The notes under the pieces were generated by a model. It was given only the letters and a program-made list of their open reading frames with translations, searched no databases and had not been told where the DNA came from. A stretch of DNA of 64,000 bases from Blastobasis lacticolella. Taxonomy: Eukaryota; Arthropoda; Insecta; Lepidoptera; Blastobasidae. Position numbers and translations under genes: made by a program. Positions 1 through 13,839 of the stretch are shown here, piece after piece (within the stretch, counting starts at the first letter, position 1; each line of letters begins with the position of its first letter). Location of the stretch: the NCBI GenBank assembly GCA_905147135.1, contig LR990050.1, forward strand, positions 10,042,001-10,106,000, in the 5' to 3' direction.

Positions 1-2200
1 GAACTCTAAATAAGTTTAATTTCGCCTAAACCAAGATTGTTTTCAAAGTTAAGTAACTAAGTTACTTCAATCTCCTTAAGACAATAGCGTAACTTTCTGC
101 CCTTGAGGTCTTTTTCTCTTTCTAGACAAGGGTTGCCTGGAAGAGTTCGCTTGTAGCGATAAGGCTGCCTTTGCTCACAATGTTTGAAAAGACCTGTAAA
201 ATTTATTTTTTTGTAATTTTGTTTTCAATAATGTATCAATATATCTAGGTATGTATCTATCTTGCTGTCACAACCCTAGTGGCAGCAATTGGCTTATTAA
301 GAAGCAAACAAAACGCAATATGAGTGCGACCAGCACAGTGGGATTAGGTAATTTATTTGGCTAGCATCAAACGAGTATTCACTCACGACCATCGATTTAT
401 TTATGTGCCTTAATAATAACTCGATTAGTCTTTTTCTGTAGACGGGTTTGATTGCCGCGTTTATTATGATGGTGCAACCTTTGATTCCGTGCTTTTTTCT
501 TTTTGCTTAATAATATTTTCAATTTGCTGATTTCGGTACAAGGTACAAGTGTTTTATTAATAGATACAAAACCGGACATATCTTTATATTTTATTAATTA
601 CAGAAATTTAAATTTACCGAAAAAATATTTACAATTGGAAATAAAAAATAAACACTTGTACTAAAACCTTATATATTAAAAAATTCATCCACGTCTTCCG
701 GAATGGTGCCCAGAAAGTTAGCTGCGTTGCCTCGTTGGATAGCAATGCTTATCCTCTGTCTGAAGAATGAGCCAGCTCTTCGGGTACCTGTGATGTCGAT
801 TAGCTTTATGCTTAAAACTTTAAAAGCTTTAAAGCGCCAGGGTCCCACGGTCCCAACGTCTCGACCCCTAACGTCTGAAATATGAAGTCCTGGGCTAGGG
901 TTTCATATTTCCTACGTTTGAGGTCCTCAGCAGCAAAGGCCTCAGCTCCAGCTGTGCGGGCGGTAGGGGTTACATGGGACGCCGCAAGTAGCGTCCCACA
1001 CCAGATCCACTTAGTTTAATTATGTATAAACTGTAATACTATTTCTGGTATCCCATATCATTTAAATAACTTTCGAGCACCTATTAATGGCCTCGCTTAA
1101 ACTTTATAAATCTTTGTAAATATTACCTTCTTGTAACTTGCTGTTGGTGTTCCGAATAAAGTAGAGAAACAAAAATAAAAAATGTATAATAGGTGTTACC
1201 TGAACAGATATTATGTCTGTACTTGTATATTTTGTCAGTGCTGCCTTGTTTGGTTGGTAGCAACACGCAATGTAAATAGACATAGTCATGATTTATTTTG
1301 ACATCACGAAAACCCATAAACGTTTAAAATAAACAACCGACTGAATAAAATACCTAGGCACCTACAGGCTGGAATGAACCGCGTAGGTTGGTACTAAATT
1401 GCAATTGATACCTAACCGCATAAGGATAATAATTATCACTTCCATGATAAGCGGCCGTAGAATAATACCATAAATACTTATTCGCGTTAATTACATATAA
1501 CAGATACCTATTTAGTGCCTCGGGAAAATGTTGTATAATTAACAATGTTAGTCGCTGGCTCGGTGGTGCAAACGCCGATTAATCTTTCCATTTGCATCGA
1601 TTTGAATGCTGATTGGAATTATACGACTCTAAGATCCTGTAGAGGGTCGATTCTCAACATTACTTTGGGGCTAGATGGCGCTGTGTGAATTGTCCAAGAA
1701 TTTTTATTTTTAATGAGATTTTTTTACCACTGAGGTGGTAAAGCTTTTGGGGAGCTTGATGATAAGCAGTTATCGCAGAATATGGACGTTTGACACAGAG
1801 ACATGGACAACACTTTATTCCCAAGGTGAGTACAGTAAATTATAATTAAAAACTACGATGTAAAACTTAAATGCCGAATGATGAACTTTTAGGTAACATA
1901 CCTATTTAGGTTACGTATGTCATACATTTTAAAATTGCTTAATTATCATAACTATCACATACCAACGTTCATTTCAGTGGAAAAAGACAAGAGTAGAACA
2001 CGACAACGGTAAGCACAGCGGTATTATCCACAGAAATCTAAGGAAATTGGCTTATTTAGATAAATAATTCAATTTATTAAGATTTCTGTGTTACTTATTG
2101 TTCACGTGCTCCACTTTTGTTTTTTCTATTGAAACGTACTTTATAATCCTAATATGTTTCTTCTTAAAATTACTATTAACGTTTACTTATTGTATTAGTC
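1..2200. other. gene-free AT-rich flank
   Basis: No coding region recognised. The short open frames here lack family resemblance. Around 1690-1800 the text 'accactgaggtggtaaagctttt...cttgatgataagcagttatcgc' resembles a worn dispersed lepidopteran repeat, but its limits are unclear. Confidence 0.5.
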
Positions 2201-2391
2201 GCTGGTTTTAATTATAGCTTGTTTGTATAACAAATTAATTAAAAAGTCTCCTAGGTACAATGTGTCATAACAGTCCCCTTATTGGATGCAATAGTTGGAT
2301 AGCTGGTTTTAATTATAGCTTGTTTATATAATTAATTAATTAAAAATTCTCCAACAATGTGTCAGAATAGGCCCCTCATTGGGCGCAATAG
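2201..2391. repeat. direct tandem duplication of about 93 bp
   Basis: Copy 1 (2201-2294) and copy 2 (2302-2391) both start gctggttttaattatagctt and both end with a '-gcaatag' segment after 'caatgtgtca..a'. They differ by scattered substitutions and a few small indels, so the duplication is not recent. Confidence 0.8.
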
Positions 2392-5300
2392 GCGGTCACG
2401 CCGGCGGCAGACACTTTACGCGTTGCGGCAGGTTTACAACCGCGCTGCCCAGTTCTCATATTGATTTTATTAATTACCCAACTGGTATGCCCACGAGAAT
2501 ATTCTATTATCGGCGAGGGATTTACGAAAGACGCTAAATGGCAATTGACGGGTAAGATAGCGTTTGGAATAAAGAAGTGAGTGAGCTTAAATTTCAGAGG
2601 AAAAATATAACTTTTTATTAAGTAAAAAATTATATTACATTGAACCTAGTTCAAGCTAAAAGAACAATTCAATGTAAAATATGCATACTTATAATCAATC
2701 CTTTGTCATCAATTGTTGCACAAATCGTATTGGTGGGCTGGTACCGTCACGTTACATATATGTATATGTGTTGATTATAGAATATATAATCAGTGCCTAT
2801 CATAGTTTTCACTCTTACTTACATAGGAACCTATCGTTTATCGTACCTATTTAGTATTAGTTTTGCCATAAATACAAATTGGCCATCTGAAACGGCAACG
2901 AGACCACGCCAGCACCTCCGGCGCCCTCAGCCGGTGATCATTGCAAACAGCGTAACAAGAATAGCGCTAATGGATTGTTGTTACTGACTTAGCTTAATTA
3001 AACAAGCCGGGAGTCGACACTCAACGCATAATGCTGCTAATTAAACGCGGGTTTACACAGATCCGAAAAAGAGCCACTCCAACACGCTTAGCCGGTATTA
3101 TTACAGTGTATTCAGGAGCCTCGGCAAACAAGCCCTCGTCGCAAGGGTGCTACTCTCAAGTTTCGCGTTTAATTAGACAGATAGAGGCGCGGACGGGCCT
3201 TATTAGTATTGTCTACGGGGGCCCAATTAACACCCGGGAGGCGCCGTGGGTGGCTCCAAGTTCGTTTTAATAATCAAGGGATACCGTTGGCTTCGTTAGC
3301 CGAATAATGCGATCGGGTGGCCTCGATGCCTCTCATTAGGCGAACTTTATTTAAACAGCCGCCCCGTTATGGTGGCGGCGATTCATGCGCGTCCGTTGTG
3401 CCTGCCGCGTGTCTGCGGTTTGTTAACACACGCTGCCGAGTGTCGTTAAGATTTGTATCGATGAGTTTCTCTCTTTCACCGGTAGGGTCGCTGTTCGTAA
3501 ACATTTCGTAACGTTTACTCGTACTTTACACTATGCAAACACTTGGTGGCGCGCAGGTGTGAATAGTAGCGACTGGTAGGTACTTCGGGTATCGCAATGT
3601 TTGACTCCATTAGCGTGGTCGTTAATTGCACATTTTTCTCGTAATTTAATAAGAAGGTGGTGCAATTAATTTGCATGTAGCCACTAATTTAAAGGCTGCC
3701 TTTGGTCCAGCAAATTGCCGCGGGTTGCAGCGCCGCTGCATTCAGGGCCATAAAACTCTCATTACGTGCCGGCAATTTCTCTTATTAATGAACAGGGCTA
3801 CGCGGTGAATAGGTGCAACCAAAAGTTCACCTGTCTGTACGAGTTAACGCGGAAATTGTGCCCAAGTTCCTAGAAATATTCCTAAGGAAATCTTATTAAC
3901 TCCAAGCAAGAAATACTTTAATCACCTCAACATTAAAAAGCGAAGGTTACATAAATAAGCATATTATTTTTCTATGCATATTTGTTACTAATTTTAAAAT
4001 GAAATGGTAATAATTTATAAATAGTAGACGCATTAGTCACTAGTGACACAAAATAACACAAAACATGGTACAAAACTGGAACCATGTTCCACCATATTGA
4101 AATGTCATGTCAATGCGAACAACAACGACGCTGTCAAGTTAGATAAATTTGTAACACTGTATTTGGTTTCATACTCTGCCTTTATTACTATTTATAAAGT
4201 ACATAAAACTCTTCATTCTGCTCGGGAGCTAACTCTAGAGTCCTTCGCTACTCTCAGGGTTCAATATGCCGCCCATGACGTAAGCCACTGCTTTATCCCC
4301 TGGTGTATAATTTACAATTTTACCTTATCATGAAAAATAACTTGCGAAAGCTAGCGCCAAGCATATATAGGAAAACAAACATATTTTACAAATATACAAT
4401 TACATTTTAATAGACAGTTACAAGTATTAAGTAAATCCAACAAGTTTACACAGCACAGCATTTAATTTAGCAGCCATTGTCACCTAGAACTTAACCGTGG
4501 AGTGCACTAGACATGCATGTGACCCACAAAATGCGGATCCGAGATGCAGGCGCATGCGCAGCCCCCTCCGCGCATGACTTGACGACGTTAATACCTTTTT
4601 CTCAAAACACTAATGAATAACTTGCTCCTTATTACTGGGCACGTTTCGCCACTCGGGGCGGCGAGGGGCGGCGGGGCGGGGGGGACGGCCCTGCCGTTGG
4701 CGCCAATCTTACAACTTACCATTAAGTAATTTTCATCAAGATTCATGTTTTACTTAATGAACTTCTGTTGGTACTTTCCACTGGAAATGCACCGGTGTTC
4801 TCCAACGCTCGTGCTTTCAGATTAATGGTTCCACAGAATTAATAGTAGGTACGTATAAGTTGGGTAATAACTATTATGTGAACCTGTATGTGGAGCATTT
4901 TCCTTCCTGCTTTCGGTTGCCTGTAAGCGAACAGTTAAGAGCAAGGCCGCCTTTACCTGCAATTAATACAATTCTTATATTGGTATTTTGAAAGAAATAA
5001 AAAGCTAATTTCTCCAGCTATTTCTTTTTACTTCTAATTTATACGCTACGTTTTACTGAATACGATAAAAATGTAGTGTGCGCTCCCGGTACCGCCGCCA
5101 AGTCTGTATGTGGAACGACATAAATGAAGTTTTTCCCGGGCTTTTCTAACAACCGTCATCATTAGCTTCTTGCGCTGCTATTCACATTCTACTACATTGT
5201 TTATACACTTTTATACAGAAAGCGTTATGCACATGACATTTAATTAGAGAACGTTGCGGGCACTACGTATTTATCTCTTACACGTATAAGGAATTAATGT

Positions 5301-6506
5301 AATTGACACCAGTTTTAATGGAGCATTTATACAGGGTCGGTGATTACTGGAGCCATAAGAAGTGCAATTCTCCCGAGTTGACGTACCGTGGAGCCAATTT
5401 AATTTACAAAGTTGTTGGTCAAGTCCGGGCAGCGGATTAAGGCTCGCCGGGCCGTTCTCAATAATGACGCGCGCGGACATCTGCCGCGGCACAAACCATG
5501 GTCCCCGCCTGCGTCCGGGCCCTGGCGGGCTCACGCTCGTAATGCGGCACTTTACATCATAATCCGACACGGATTGTCCCCATTTTGTGCCATTCGTAAC
5601 ACCCTTTATTACCTGCCGGTGTGTATGAGCCCGCGACCGGCGCGGAGTTCGGCGGGTCTCGCTCGGTGCGCCGGCGCATAAATTTTTATTACATCGCTAA
5701 TAATGTGACTCGTAATGCGAATCCGTCCCAAATAATTGTATTTATTGCGCATTATTAATATCATATGACGTTCATTTTTATGCGATCGAGCCTTAAAATT
5801 TTAGTGTGGTAACGATTACTGTCAGTGTTAAGCTGTACTCGTAACAGTATAGTTTCAATTGAACTTAAGTAGGTACTATTGAGTCACAAAATACTACAGG
5901 ACAAATACCTTTCTTTTATTTAAATGTGATCACGGTCGGCACCCATTTATGGTAAGGACTTGGACTGCACAGTACTATCTTCCTAAACAATTTTATTAAG
6001 GACAGGACCTTGTCGAATTATTTCTAAATCATTCTGAACGCTAACTTTTTAAGATTTATTGCAACATGGTTCGGGTTTGGGTTTATACCGCATGATCGAG
6101 CTGGAGCCATGAAATTAGTTTGTCATTCTAAAAATTGACCCAGACAAACAAATAACAAAATAGATGTTGTTTGGTTTTCTGATTATGTATTTATTGTACG
6201 CTTATGAACGTGGGTAGGTGCAGTCACCGAACGTATCAATCGAACAGCTTTGAACAGTAGGTGTCCAACGAAATGAGAAGACATGACGCGGACACTACGC
6301 GGTGGCAGCGCTGATGCTACGCGGCGACAATGCGTACGCAGCGCACTCGCTTTTCGGATGCTACACGCATGCTTGATTTTTAAATACTACGGGGTAACTA
6401 GACGGACGCAGAGCACTCGCAGTTCCAATGCTATGCAGTGACTAGGCGATGGACAATGCGCGCTCGCGACGAGGTGGCTGAGCGTTTGCTGTTTGGACGC
6501 TGCATA
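2392..6506. other. gene-free flank with GC islands
   Basis: No gene recognised. GC-rich patches at about 2885-3520, 4640-4700 and 5430-5680 create open frames of 60-99 codons without recognisable domains. A G-run cluster at 4655-4684 could form a G-quadruplex on the plus strand. At 6280-6470 a phrase built on 'acgcg-tgac-gcggacaatgcg-acgcagcgcactcgc' recurs imperfectly and flanks the mariner insertion. Confidence 0.5.
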
Positions 6507-6537
6507 CGTTGTCTGTTTAAAAAGTATCGCGAATTTT
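6507..6537 (+). repeat. mariner terminal inverted repeat, left
   Basis: Begins cgttgtctgtttaaaaagta and ends cgcgaatttt. It pairs with 7495-7525; mismatches occur at four of 31 positions. Confidence 0.9.
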
Positions 6538-6748
6538 GTATTTTTTCAAAAAGTATTTATTTATTCATGAATATCTATTTTGTCCCCTTCAAAGTATTCC
6601 CCCTCGGATGTAACGCACTTGTACCAACGTTTTATCCAATCCTCGAAGCACTTAAACAATTCATTTTATGTAATCTTGTTCAGCTCCTCCTTCGATGCCG
6701 TCTTTATCTCTTCTATCGTGGCGTACCGTCATTCTTTCATGGGCCTCT

Positions 6749-7354
6749 TCAGTTTTGGGAACAAGCCCCCAGGTCTGGGGAATACGGTGGCTGCGGCACC
6801 ATTACTGTGTTGTCCAACATCTTCTGAGCAATGTTAACGCGATGCTGTTTTTGGTCGAAATTGAGCAATTTTGGCACGAATTTCGCGGCGACCCGACTCA
6901 TGCCCAAATCATTGATAAAAATCGAATGGCACGAGCCAATTGATATGTTTAGGTCCTCAGCAACTTCTCTAACGGTGATCCGACGATTGGCGAATACTAT
7001 TTTCTTCACTTTGTTGACGTGCTCGGGCGTCCAGCACGCTGTTCGTCCTTCACATCCCTTGGCCCTCTGAGAACACTTTGTACCACCGATAAACGTTGCT
7101 TTGGTCCAAGGTAGCTTCACCATATGCCACAGTTAACATTCGGAATGTGTCCGCGCACTTTATTTTATTTTTCACACCAAATTTGATACAGATTCTTTGA
7201 TCCATTTGATTCTCGGCCCTCTGTGAAAATTTTGTACCACCGATAAACGTTGATTTGGTCCAAGGTAGCTTCACCATATGCCACAGTTGGAATGCGTCCG
7301 CGCACTTTATTTTGTTTTTCACACAAAATTTGATACAGATTCTGTGATCCATTT
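6749..7354 (-). pseudogene. broken mariner transposase gene
   Basis: The probable start is the ATG in 'FQKMDHRICIKF', about 7352. Two copies of the N-terminal segment follow (7215-7354 and 7061-7207), with frame changes between them. Then comes the second helix-turn-helix region and a large internal deletion that fuses '..IAQKMLDN' to 'TVMVPQPPYSPDL'. Frameshifts and deletion make it non-functional. Confidence 0.88.
7061..7354 (-). repeat. tandem duplication inside the mariner element
   Basis: 7061-7207 and 7215-7354 are near-identical, each running from 'ggccctctg' through 'taccaccgataaacgttg' to 'gatacagattct.tgatccattt'. The second unit lacks 7 bp near 7288, relative to 'taacattc' in the first, which shifts the reading frame. 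The duplicated stretch codes for the first DNA-binding helices of the transposase. Confidence 0.88.
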
Positions 7355-7494
7355 TTTGGAATAGAGAAAAATCCAAGACGAGCCAAAGCATATCCAGGCA
7401 AAACAGCTGTCAAAAATTAACTAAACATTCAAAATGGCCGACCTTGTGAGCAAAGGTAAGGGAAAAATCAAATCTACGTAGCCCGCTGAAATTC

Positions 7495-7525
7495 AAAATT
7501 CGCGATACGTTTTGAACAGACCTCG
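7495..7525 (-). repeat. mariner terminal inverted repeat, right
   Basis: On the minus strand begins CGAGGTCTGTTCAAAACGTA and ends CGCGAATTTT, the partner of 6507-6537. Confidence 0.9.
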
Positions 7526-7787
7526 TATAAGTACGCGGTATTGTTGTAAGATTAGTTTTGTAGAGATAACTTACAACGGACGGCGAATTGTCTAACTGTG
7601 TACCTCATATTAAACAAATATTATAAAGTAAGCTTTCTGTCATTAGTATCTATAGAAACGTATATTACAACTTTGCCGCTTACTGCCTGATGTTAATAAA
7701 GGCACGCAGAAAACGTACGGGCTCTTTTGCTTAATTCTTAGCGTTAATATCCCGCTTATACTCTCGCACACATATACTCGCTTATAA

Positions 7788-7999
7788 TCTCGCACGCGAG
7801 GGCCCGGAGTCCGCCTTGACCGTGAGTCAGAATTGTATAGATCAGGTTATTACTGGACCTACTGCCATGTGATTTCAGTGACTCTGTTAACAGGAGATCC
7901 TAACCAGATTGGATTTTGGAAAACTTAGGATTAGGGAAAACATCGTGAAAACTCCTGAATTTGTAGGTTACCTCATGATGTTTTTCTCACCGTAAGAGC
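7788..7999 (-). mobile_element. SINE copy, head truncated
   Basis: Antisense copy of the tRNA-derived SINE seen at 15000 and 17161. It contains the tail 'gcgagggcccggagtccgccttgacc' and the body 'taaccagattggatttt...ttttctcaccgtaagagcat'. The tRNA-like part is missing. Confidence 0.8.
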
Positions 8000-10900
8000 A
8001 TGAGGGCTTTAAAAGGAAGATGAGAAGCACCTGTAGGTGGATGGATTTATAAACCAATCTCCAATCGCCAATACAACTTACATCCTGTCCCTATATTTAT
8101 ACAAGACCAAATACACAAGTGAATTAACATACTAGTGCCTAAAGTTGGCAAAGAATTTGCATTAGAGGATAGGTAGGCAGGCGGGCGGGAAGACAGCGAA
8201 AGTAGGCTCGGTGGCTCGGAACTAGTGGCTTAATAACCCAAGTTCGTACGGGGCTGTTCAAATTCCGCCACTTGTCACCGCGCCCGCGCCGCCGCCACCG
8301 TAATTACACCGAATACCGGCCATGCACTTAATAAAACCACGCACACGCACACACTACGTAACCTTTACGTACGCATAGGTGTATACAAACCTTTACGTCC
8401 ACATATGTTAATACAAACCTTTACAGTTTACCGTAATTAAATGACCGGAGAGTTTTTAATTAAGTTGAAAACGAAATTATTAATAAGCAATAACTCGAAA
8501 TACAAGTACCCGCTTTTATGGTTTTAAATATTACCTACCCGCGAGTGGGTTGTTAAGTCTCGTTCTGATGTTGAAACAAAAAATTTTACACAGAAATGGA
8601 GTGCTTAATTATCGACACTGGCATGATTTTATTTTTATTTTAGCTTTACAACCAGATCATGTGAAAGATATAATTTACGTTTTATACATATTGTGCAAAA
8701 ATGTAAAAGTGCCTAACTCAGTATTCTGTGATATCGGATGGGAAAAAGTATTATTTTTTCGATATATAGAGTACCTAAACAAATCCTATTTTTTATTTAT
8801 GTGAAGTCTGTATGCCCGATTTGATTTATCAGCTATTAAAATAACAATATTTTGGTCAGTACGCCCGGTGTTAATAGTGGTGGCGGTGGGAGTACAGTTT
8901 TGACAATGTACCTAATAGAAAATGTTTGGAATTATTTATGTACCTACTCTATCTGAAAATTACCTTTTAGGTCACCATTTTGGGTTAAGATCCTTAAAAT
9001 AATGTTTTCTTTTAACACTACTCTAGTCCAAGTATTTATAAAACAGATGTACATACAATGAACGTTCTATCACTTTTACCCGTCTTCATTTTAGCACACC
9101 TTCATCAAGTTTATGACCTCAACGTTAACGGGAAATCCCCGTAGTGGAGTGGCTCATGAAATCCTGCTAATGGATGAGGCGAGGCGATGCTTTAAAAATA
9201 TCCATCTAATCTGGGAGTCGATTTAGCTAAAACATTCCCGATCCATGCTCGCGCGGAAATGGGAAATGGGACGTCTCGCCCACTTATGACGAGCGGGGAG
9301 CACCAACCACTGGTTAAGTAAAAATCTGTGTCAAGGAACTTTTTTGGACAGTCATAGGTTGGATTTTGTGTTTAGAAGTGTTTTTTTTTTATTTATGTAT
9401 TTTTTTCCATTAAGTTTTGTTTATTTCTACTTCTCATGGATAACTTAGAATTTATTAAGATTAGTAGCGTCATATAAAGCTTTTTAGTAGTTAAAAGAGC
9501 AAAGAATGCGAATTCCCTTATACTAAAGTAAATCCACATCATTTTAATTAAACCTAAAAGCTCGTAATTAATCGAGAAGACAGATAAATTTCATGGTATG
9601 GTTCTCTAAAAATATTTCGATTACTCTTACGATTAGATTATTCGACACGACAATCTAAGTTACACATTTTTGATATTTTCCCAGGCCCGAATTTCATTGT
9701 TAACACAATTACATCATCTTTGTTTTATTAGCATCGTAAAAATTAATATGAAGCGTTATCTGTAGACGCAACTTTTAACATTTATACGAGTGGAAGTTAT
9801 GGGATGTTACAAATTCAATTAGCCAAGCTTTGGAGGTAGAGATTAGCAAAGTTGGGCGGTCGGTGGAAGCGGCCCGCGCGGGAGGTGGATGGTATTTATT
9901 CAGCATTAGAAGGCAGGCACTCTCTGTTGATGCGGCACTGACATATCCGTTAATGCTTTTTCCATTTCCCGCCACTACACGCCGCGGCCCTCCCCCGAAG
10001 GCTTGACCGAAATGCGCGTACCATTTCGTCAAGTCACATTTTATTTGCCGCGACCCTAATTCGCACAATATTTCACTTAAAAATAAGCTTCTCGGTTCTC
10101 GTACTTTATTCGCTGCAATCCGTCTCGTTTATTCAATGCCCATTTCGTTTTCAGGTAGAGAATGGGGTCCCAGACGAATTGTGCTTCTGAATTTAATTAA
10201 TTTACTTGGAAGTTTCTTTTTTAGCGAGCGGAAACATTCAAATTAAAAGTGTTCTATGTAATTGTGAAGTAGCAAAGCAATCAAAAGTGTAATTCACAAA
10301 AGGCCGGCGCCGCGGGCCCCGTTGCAGCGGTTGCCCGCTGCCCTTTTGATTGCGCATTATTCGCGTGTTTATACAGTTAGATCGCTTCCTAGATTGTTCC
10401 TATTGTGATACCATTTTTTTGCGCGCCTGTTTGAAGGGGGCTTTAATTAAAAATGCCTGCTGCAACGTGGTGATTCCTTTTATGAAGTGCACGTAGCTTT
10501 ATACTAACACAGTAGCTACCTGATGCAAGGCATGTGGAAAATTTATAGGTATTTCGGAGTTGAGATACAGGTGTTGTTTCTCCATTATTAAGTCGGTTTA
10601 TACTAAAGCAGGTGTGGGATCACTCACGGCACTATCCCTAAACGGGATTGCCAGAGATATACCTATACAGAAACAAACATTCACACTGTCTACGTCTACC
10701 GTTTGCTTATTACTGCAATTATCAATTACCTATACAAAATGCAGTATCTAGTTAAATTAATTGAAGATTTTTCCTTTTTTCATATTATATTTTTACAACA
10801 TAACGCACGCATACAATAAACGTCACTGCATAAGAGTTTCGCCAAAACAGCAACAAACGTATTTCCCCCGATACAATGGCGGAGGCGGGTTATCAGCGGG

Positions 10901-13837
10901 CCGCGCTGTCCACTCATCTCCCGCGCATTTATACATTACTCACGGCTCAAGTATCCGATTATATAACACGCAAAATTTCAATTACAACTTGTAATTAGTT
11001 TTTCGAGAGTTTTTCTTTCAGGAAGGGGGAGTGTGGAGGTGCGACGCGCGAGCGAGGCTACCCGTCCCACTCGCACTTGCAGCGGACGCGCCCTGAGTAA
11101 TGTCCATGCCACTTATTTGATTATTTTTATGCAATCTGCGCAGGAAAATGAAGGATTTATTTACTGCACACCGGCGGCCCGATGTTAATTAATTTCACCA
11201 AGTCCGAGCCCCGTGCCTAGTTTGCTCAGCTTTCCGCGGACAATGGAAAAAAATTAAGGGGAGCATTGTTGTCTATTTCCATCCATTATTTTCAGTTTGA
11301 TTAGTTTTGTTTGTCGGACGGAAATAATATTGAAGTTTTGCAATATGACTCCTGTCCGTATTTATGGGTATAGGATCCTAGTGGAATTGCATCGGATTGC
11401 TTTACTTTACATGTTTGTAAAATTTATTTAAAACACGTACACATGAAAGTTCGCCAATTTGTAAATGTAAATGTACAGTTTGTTCCTATTATCAAAACGG
11501 TTTAGACTTCTTGAAACAGTTTCAAAGCTTAATATAATATTGAAACAATTTAAGTAAGTACTGTTATATACCTACTTTCGAAAAACTTGGAAATGTCAAC
11601 TTCAAAATTAACACTTAGAAAACTTATACATCTAAACATTTGCGCAGCGCTTCAAAAGATTTTTAGGTAACGAGAATGTTTATCGTGTCGCGTCGCTTAG
11701 TCTGTTTAGATCTTTGGTGCAAATTAAATTTTACAAAGACAAACAATATGATAAAATTGGCGTTTTTTATACGACATCATACCTATTTGTTGCTGACATT
11801 TATTCACTGGGGTCACCTGATGGTAAGTAACTTTAGAAGATAAATGAATGTAAGGAAAAAACTAGATCGTGGACCATGATACTATATCATGGTCAATGAT
11901 ATCATTATAACTAACTATTAATTTATTTACGACATGAATGAGATCGATCGATTCATGAGATGAATCGTATTATTTTCAGAATTCCGCTTAAAAAATCTAC
12001 CGGAATTCCGAAAATAATTACAGCAACATTATCTCATCAGAACGCCAGCCTCCTTAGTCCTAGCTCTTCCAGTCCGCGATGAAAAGGCACGCTTTCCATT
12101 TGTCAAAGCACTTACAGTTGTTTACGTGTCGCCGGCGTCGCTCGAGCCACGTCCACGCAGCGACCCTCGGATTGGCAGCCTCGCCGCTGCCCGCTAATGC
12201 ACGGAAGCCGGGCCATGCGAATTAATGGCAAGAATAATGGCGATCCCATTATGGATTGCCGCCAACATACTTTAGCCATGAAAAGAACCGAAAGTTACAT
12301 TTGCGATACTCTGAATACTGAGCTCTCGGACGCCCCCCGCCCGTGGGGTGGCACAAGGAAAGCGGCGGAGCCGCCTTAATGGATCTTGATATCGTTCAGC
12401 CAATTACTGAAATTAAATGAACGCCCATAATGTTAAAAGCCAAACTAATCAAGTTCCAAGAATTCTAACTTGGCGCGAGAATTTTCTTAACTCAACCTCA
12501 AAGCTATAGAGTGCGTCATGTTTATTGTGTCGCAAAATTGTTGTCAATATTGATCCTTTCGATCGGGTTTCTGATTGGTAACTCGGAAGCGAAACTCTAC
12601 AGTAGCCGTTGTTCCATTGTCACCGGCTTTCATGCGAAAGTTTCAGAACGGAAAAGTCTTTTAGACTGCTTTCAAGAAAATTAAAGCATTAATGGCGGTT
12701 GCGTCTAAGAGCTAAGAGCGATCCCTGGTTGCGCGGCGTGGCGAGGCGCGGCGGCGGCGGCGGGCGCGGCGATGAGCCGGCGGCGCCCGCGAGCTGCCCC
12801 AGCGCGCCACTAATTGGCAATTTGTTCGATCCTTAGATCTGACATAATGATGCGAGTTCGTTTATTTAAATGATTCGACGGAAAATTCTTACGCTCTGTA
12901 TACCTACGATGTTACTTGAATAAATCAAGGGTTAAGTCCATTTGAGACCGGTTTTTGAAGACATGTTCAAAAACCAAGACTGCTTCTTCCTTCGCTTTGT
13001 TGGGTTTGTGATTCTTGTCGTCAAGCAGTAGAAACTACAAGATGATAATAATGTGGTCGAATCGAATAATCGGCTCTTTTAATTGCGAGAATATGGTTAG
13101 CCCGACTTGCACCAAATTCTTGAACAGATTTAATAATGACGTTTATACCTAGTCGTTCTGTATGAAGTTTTCTGTTTATCTTAAGCTTTAATGCGATTAA
13201 GAATGAAGTTAAACTTTTTGTCGAAGTTTTTTTTGTTTAAGTATCAACTTATACGTTTAAGAATTGGGTGCAAGCGGCCCTTAGTTTTGCTTTAAATGGC
13301 GTTCAATCAATAACAAGACAAGACGCCCAATTAAATCCGCGATCAATTATATTTTCGCAGCCAATTATTTCAAAGCATCGATCAACAGCAACACAGAATC
13401 GTCATTAACTCGAGTTATGTTCTATTAATAGACACCAATGCATCAAATCGATTAAAATAATGTTCATAGTTGGCTGTGCGAGTGTAGCCAATTATCTTAA
13501 CTCGCAGGTCTTCGTTAGTGACAAAGCCTACAGTACTAATATGAAGATCTCATGAAGAGCCAGGCTTCTAACTCTACAAACCCTACATTTTGGTCTGAAA
13601 ATAAAGCTTTGAGGTTTCATAGATTCGCGGTCCATCAGAGACAATGATCAACTGATGCCAACTGACGCGCTATCTTGGTCCGACATCAAACCTTACCGTC
13701 GGGTCGGTCTAGCACTGAATCCAGCCGATGTGTAATGCAATAATGAAACGGCCAAACCATACTTTCTGACCCAAGTAGACGGTTTATTGAGTTGGGTTTT
13801 TAGAGGAGAGTTAGAAGCTTGACTCCTCACAAGATCT
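8000..13837. other. gene-free flank
   Basis: No gene recognised. It alternates AT-rich DNA with GC-rich patches (for example 8270-8300, 10310-10345, 12730-12800). The longest open frames (9775-10068 minus, 8550-8804 plus) show no domain or family resemblance. No RNA gene seen. Confidence 0.5.
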
Positions 13838-13839
13838 GG

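Larger units (their letters stand above)
6507..7525 (-). mobile_element. defective mariner-family transposon
   Basis: 1019 bp flanked by TA dinucleotides (6505-6506, 7526-7527), as expected for mariner target duplication. Inverted repeats of 31 bp at each end match at 27 positions. The minus strand encodes pieces of a mariner transposase: helix-turn-helix blocks with KNKIKCAD, VAYGEATLDQ and NVYRWYK, then KKIVFANRRITVREVAEDLN and FVPKLLNFDQKQHR. An abrupt jump to MVPQPPYSPDL follows. The jump removes the region holding the first two catalytic Asp residues. Downstream residues continue in a different frame with an internal TGA (FPKLKRPMKE*RYATIEEIK). The N-terminal coding part is duplicated in tandem. 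It cannot encode an active transposase. Confidence 0.93.

Noticed and set aside
5271..5681. Overlapping open frames of 66-99 codons on both strands
   Set aside because: They mirror each other in a GC-rich patch and resemble no family.
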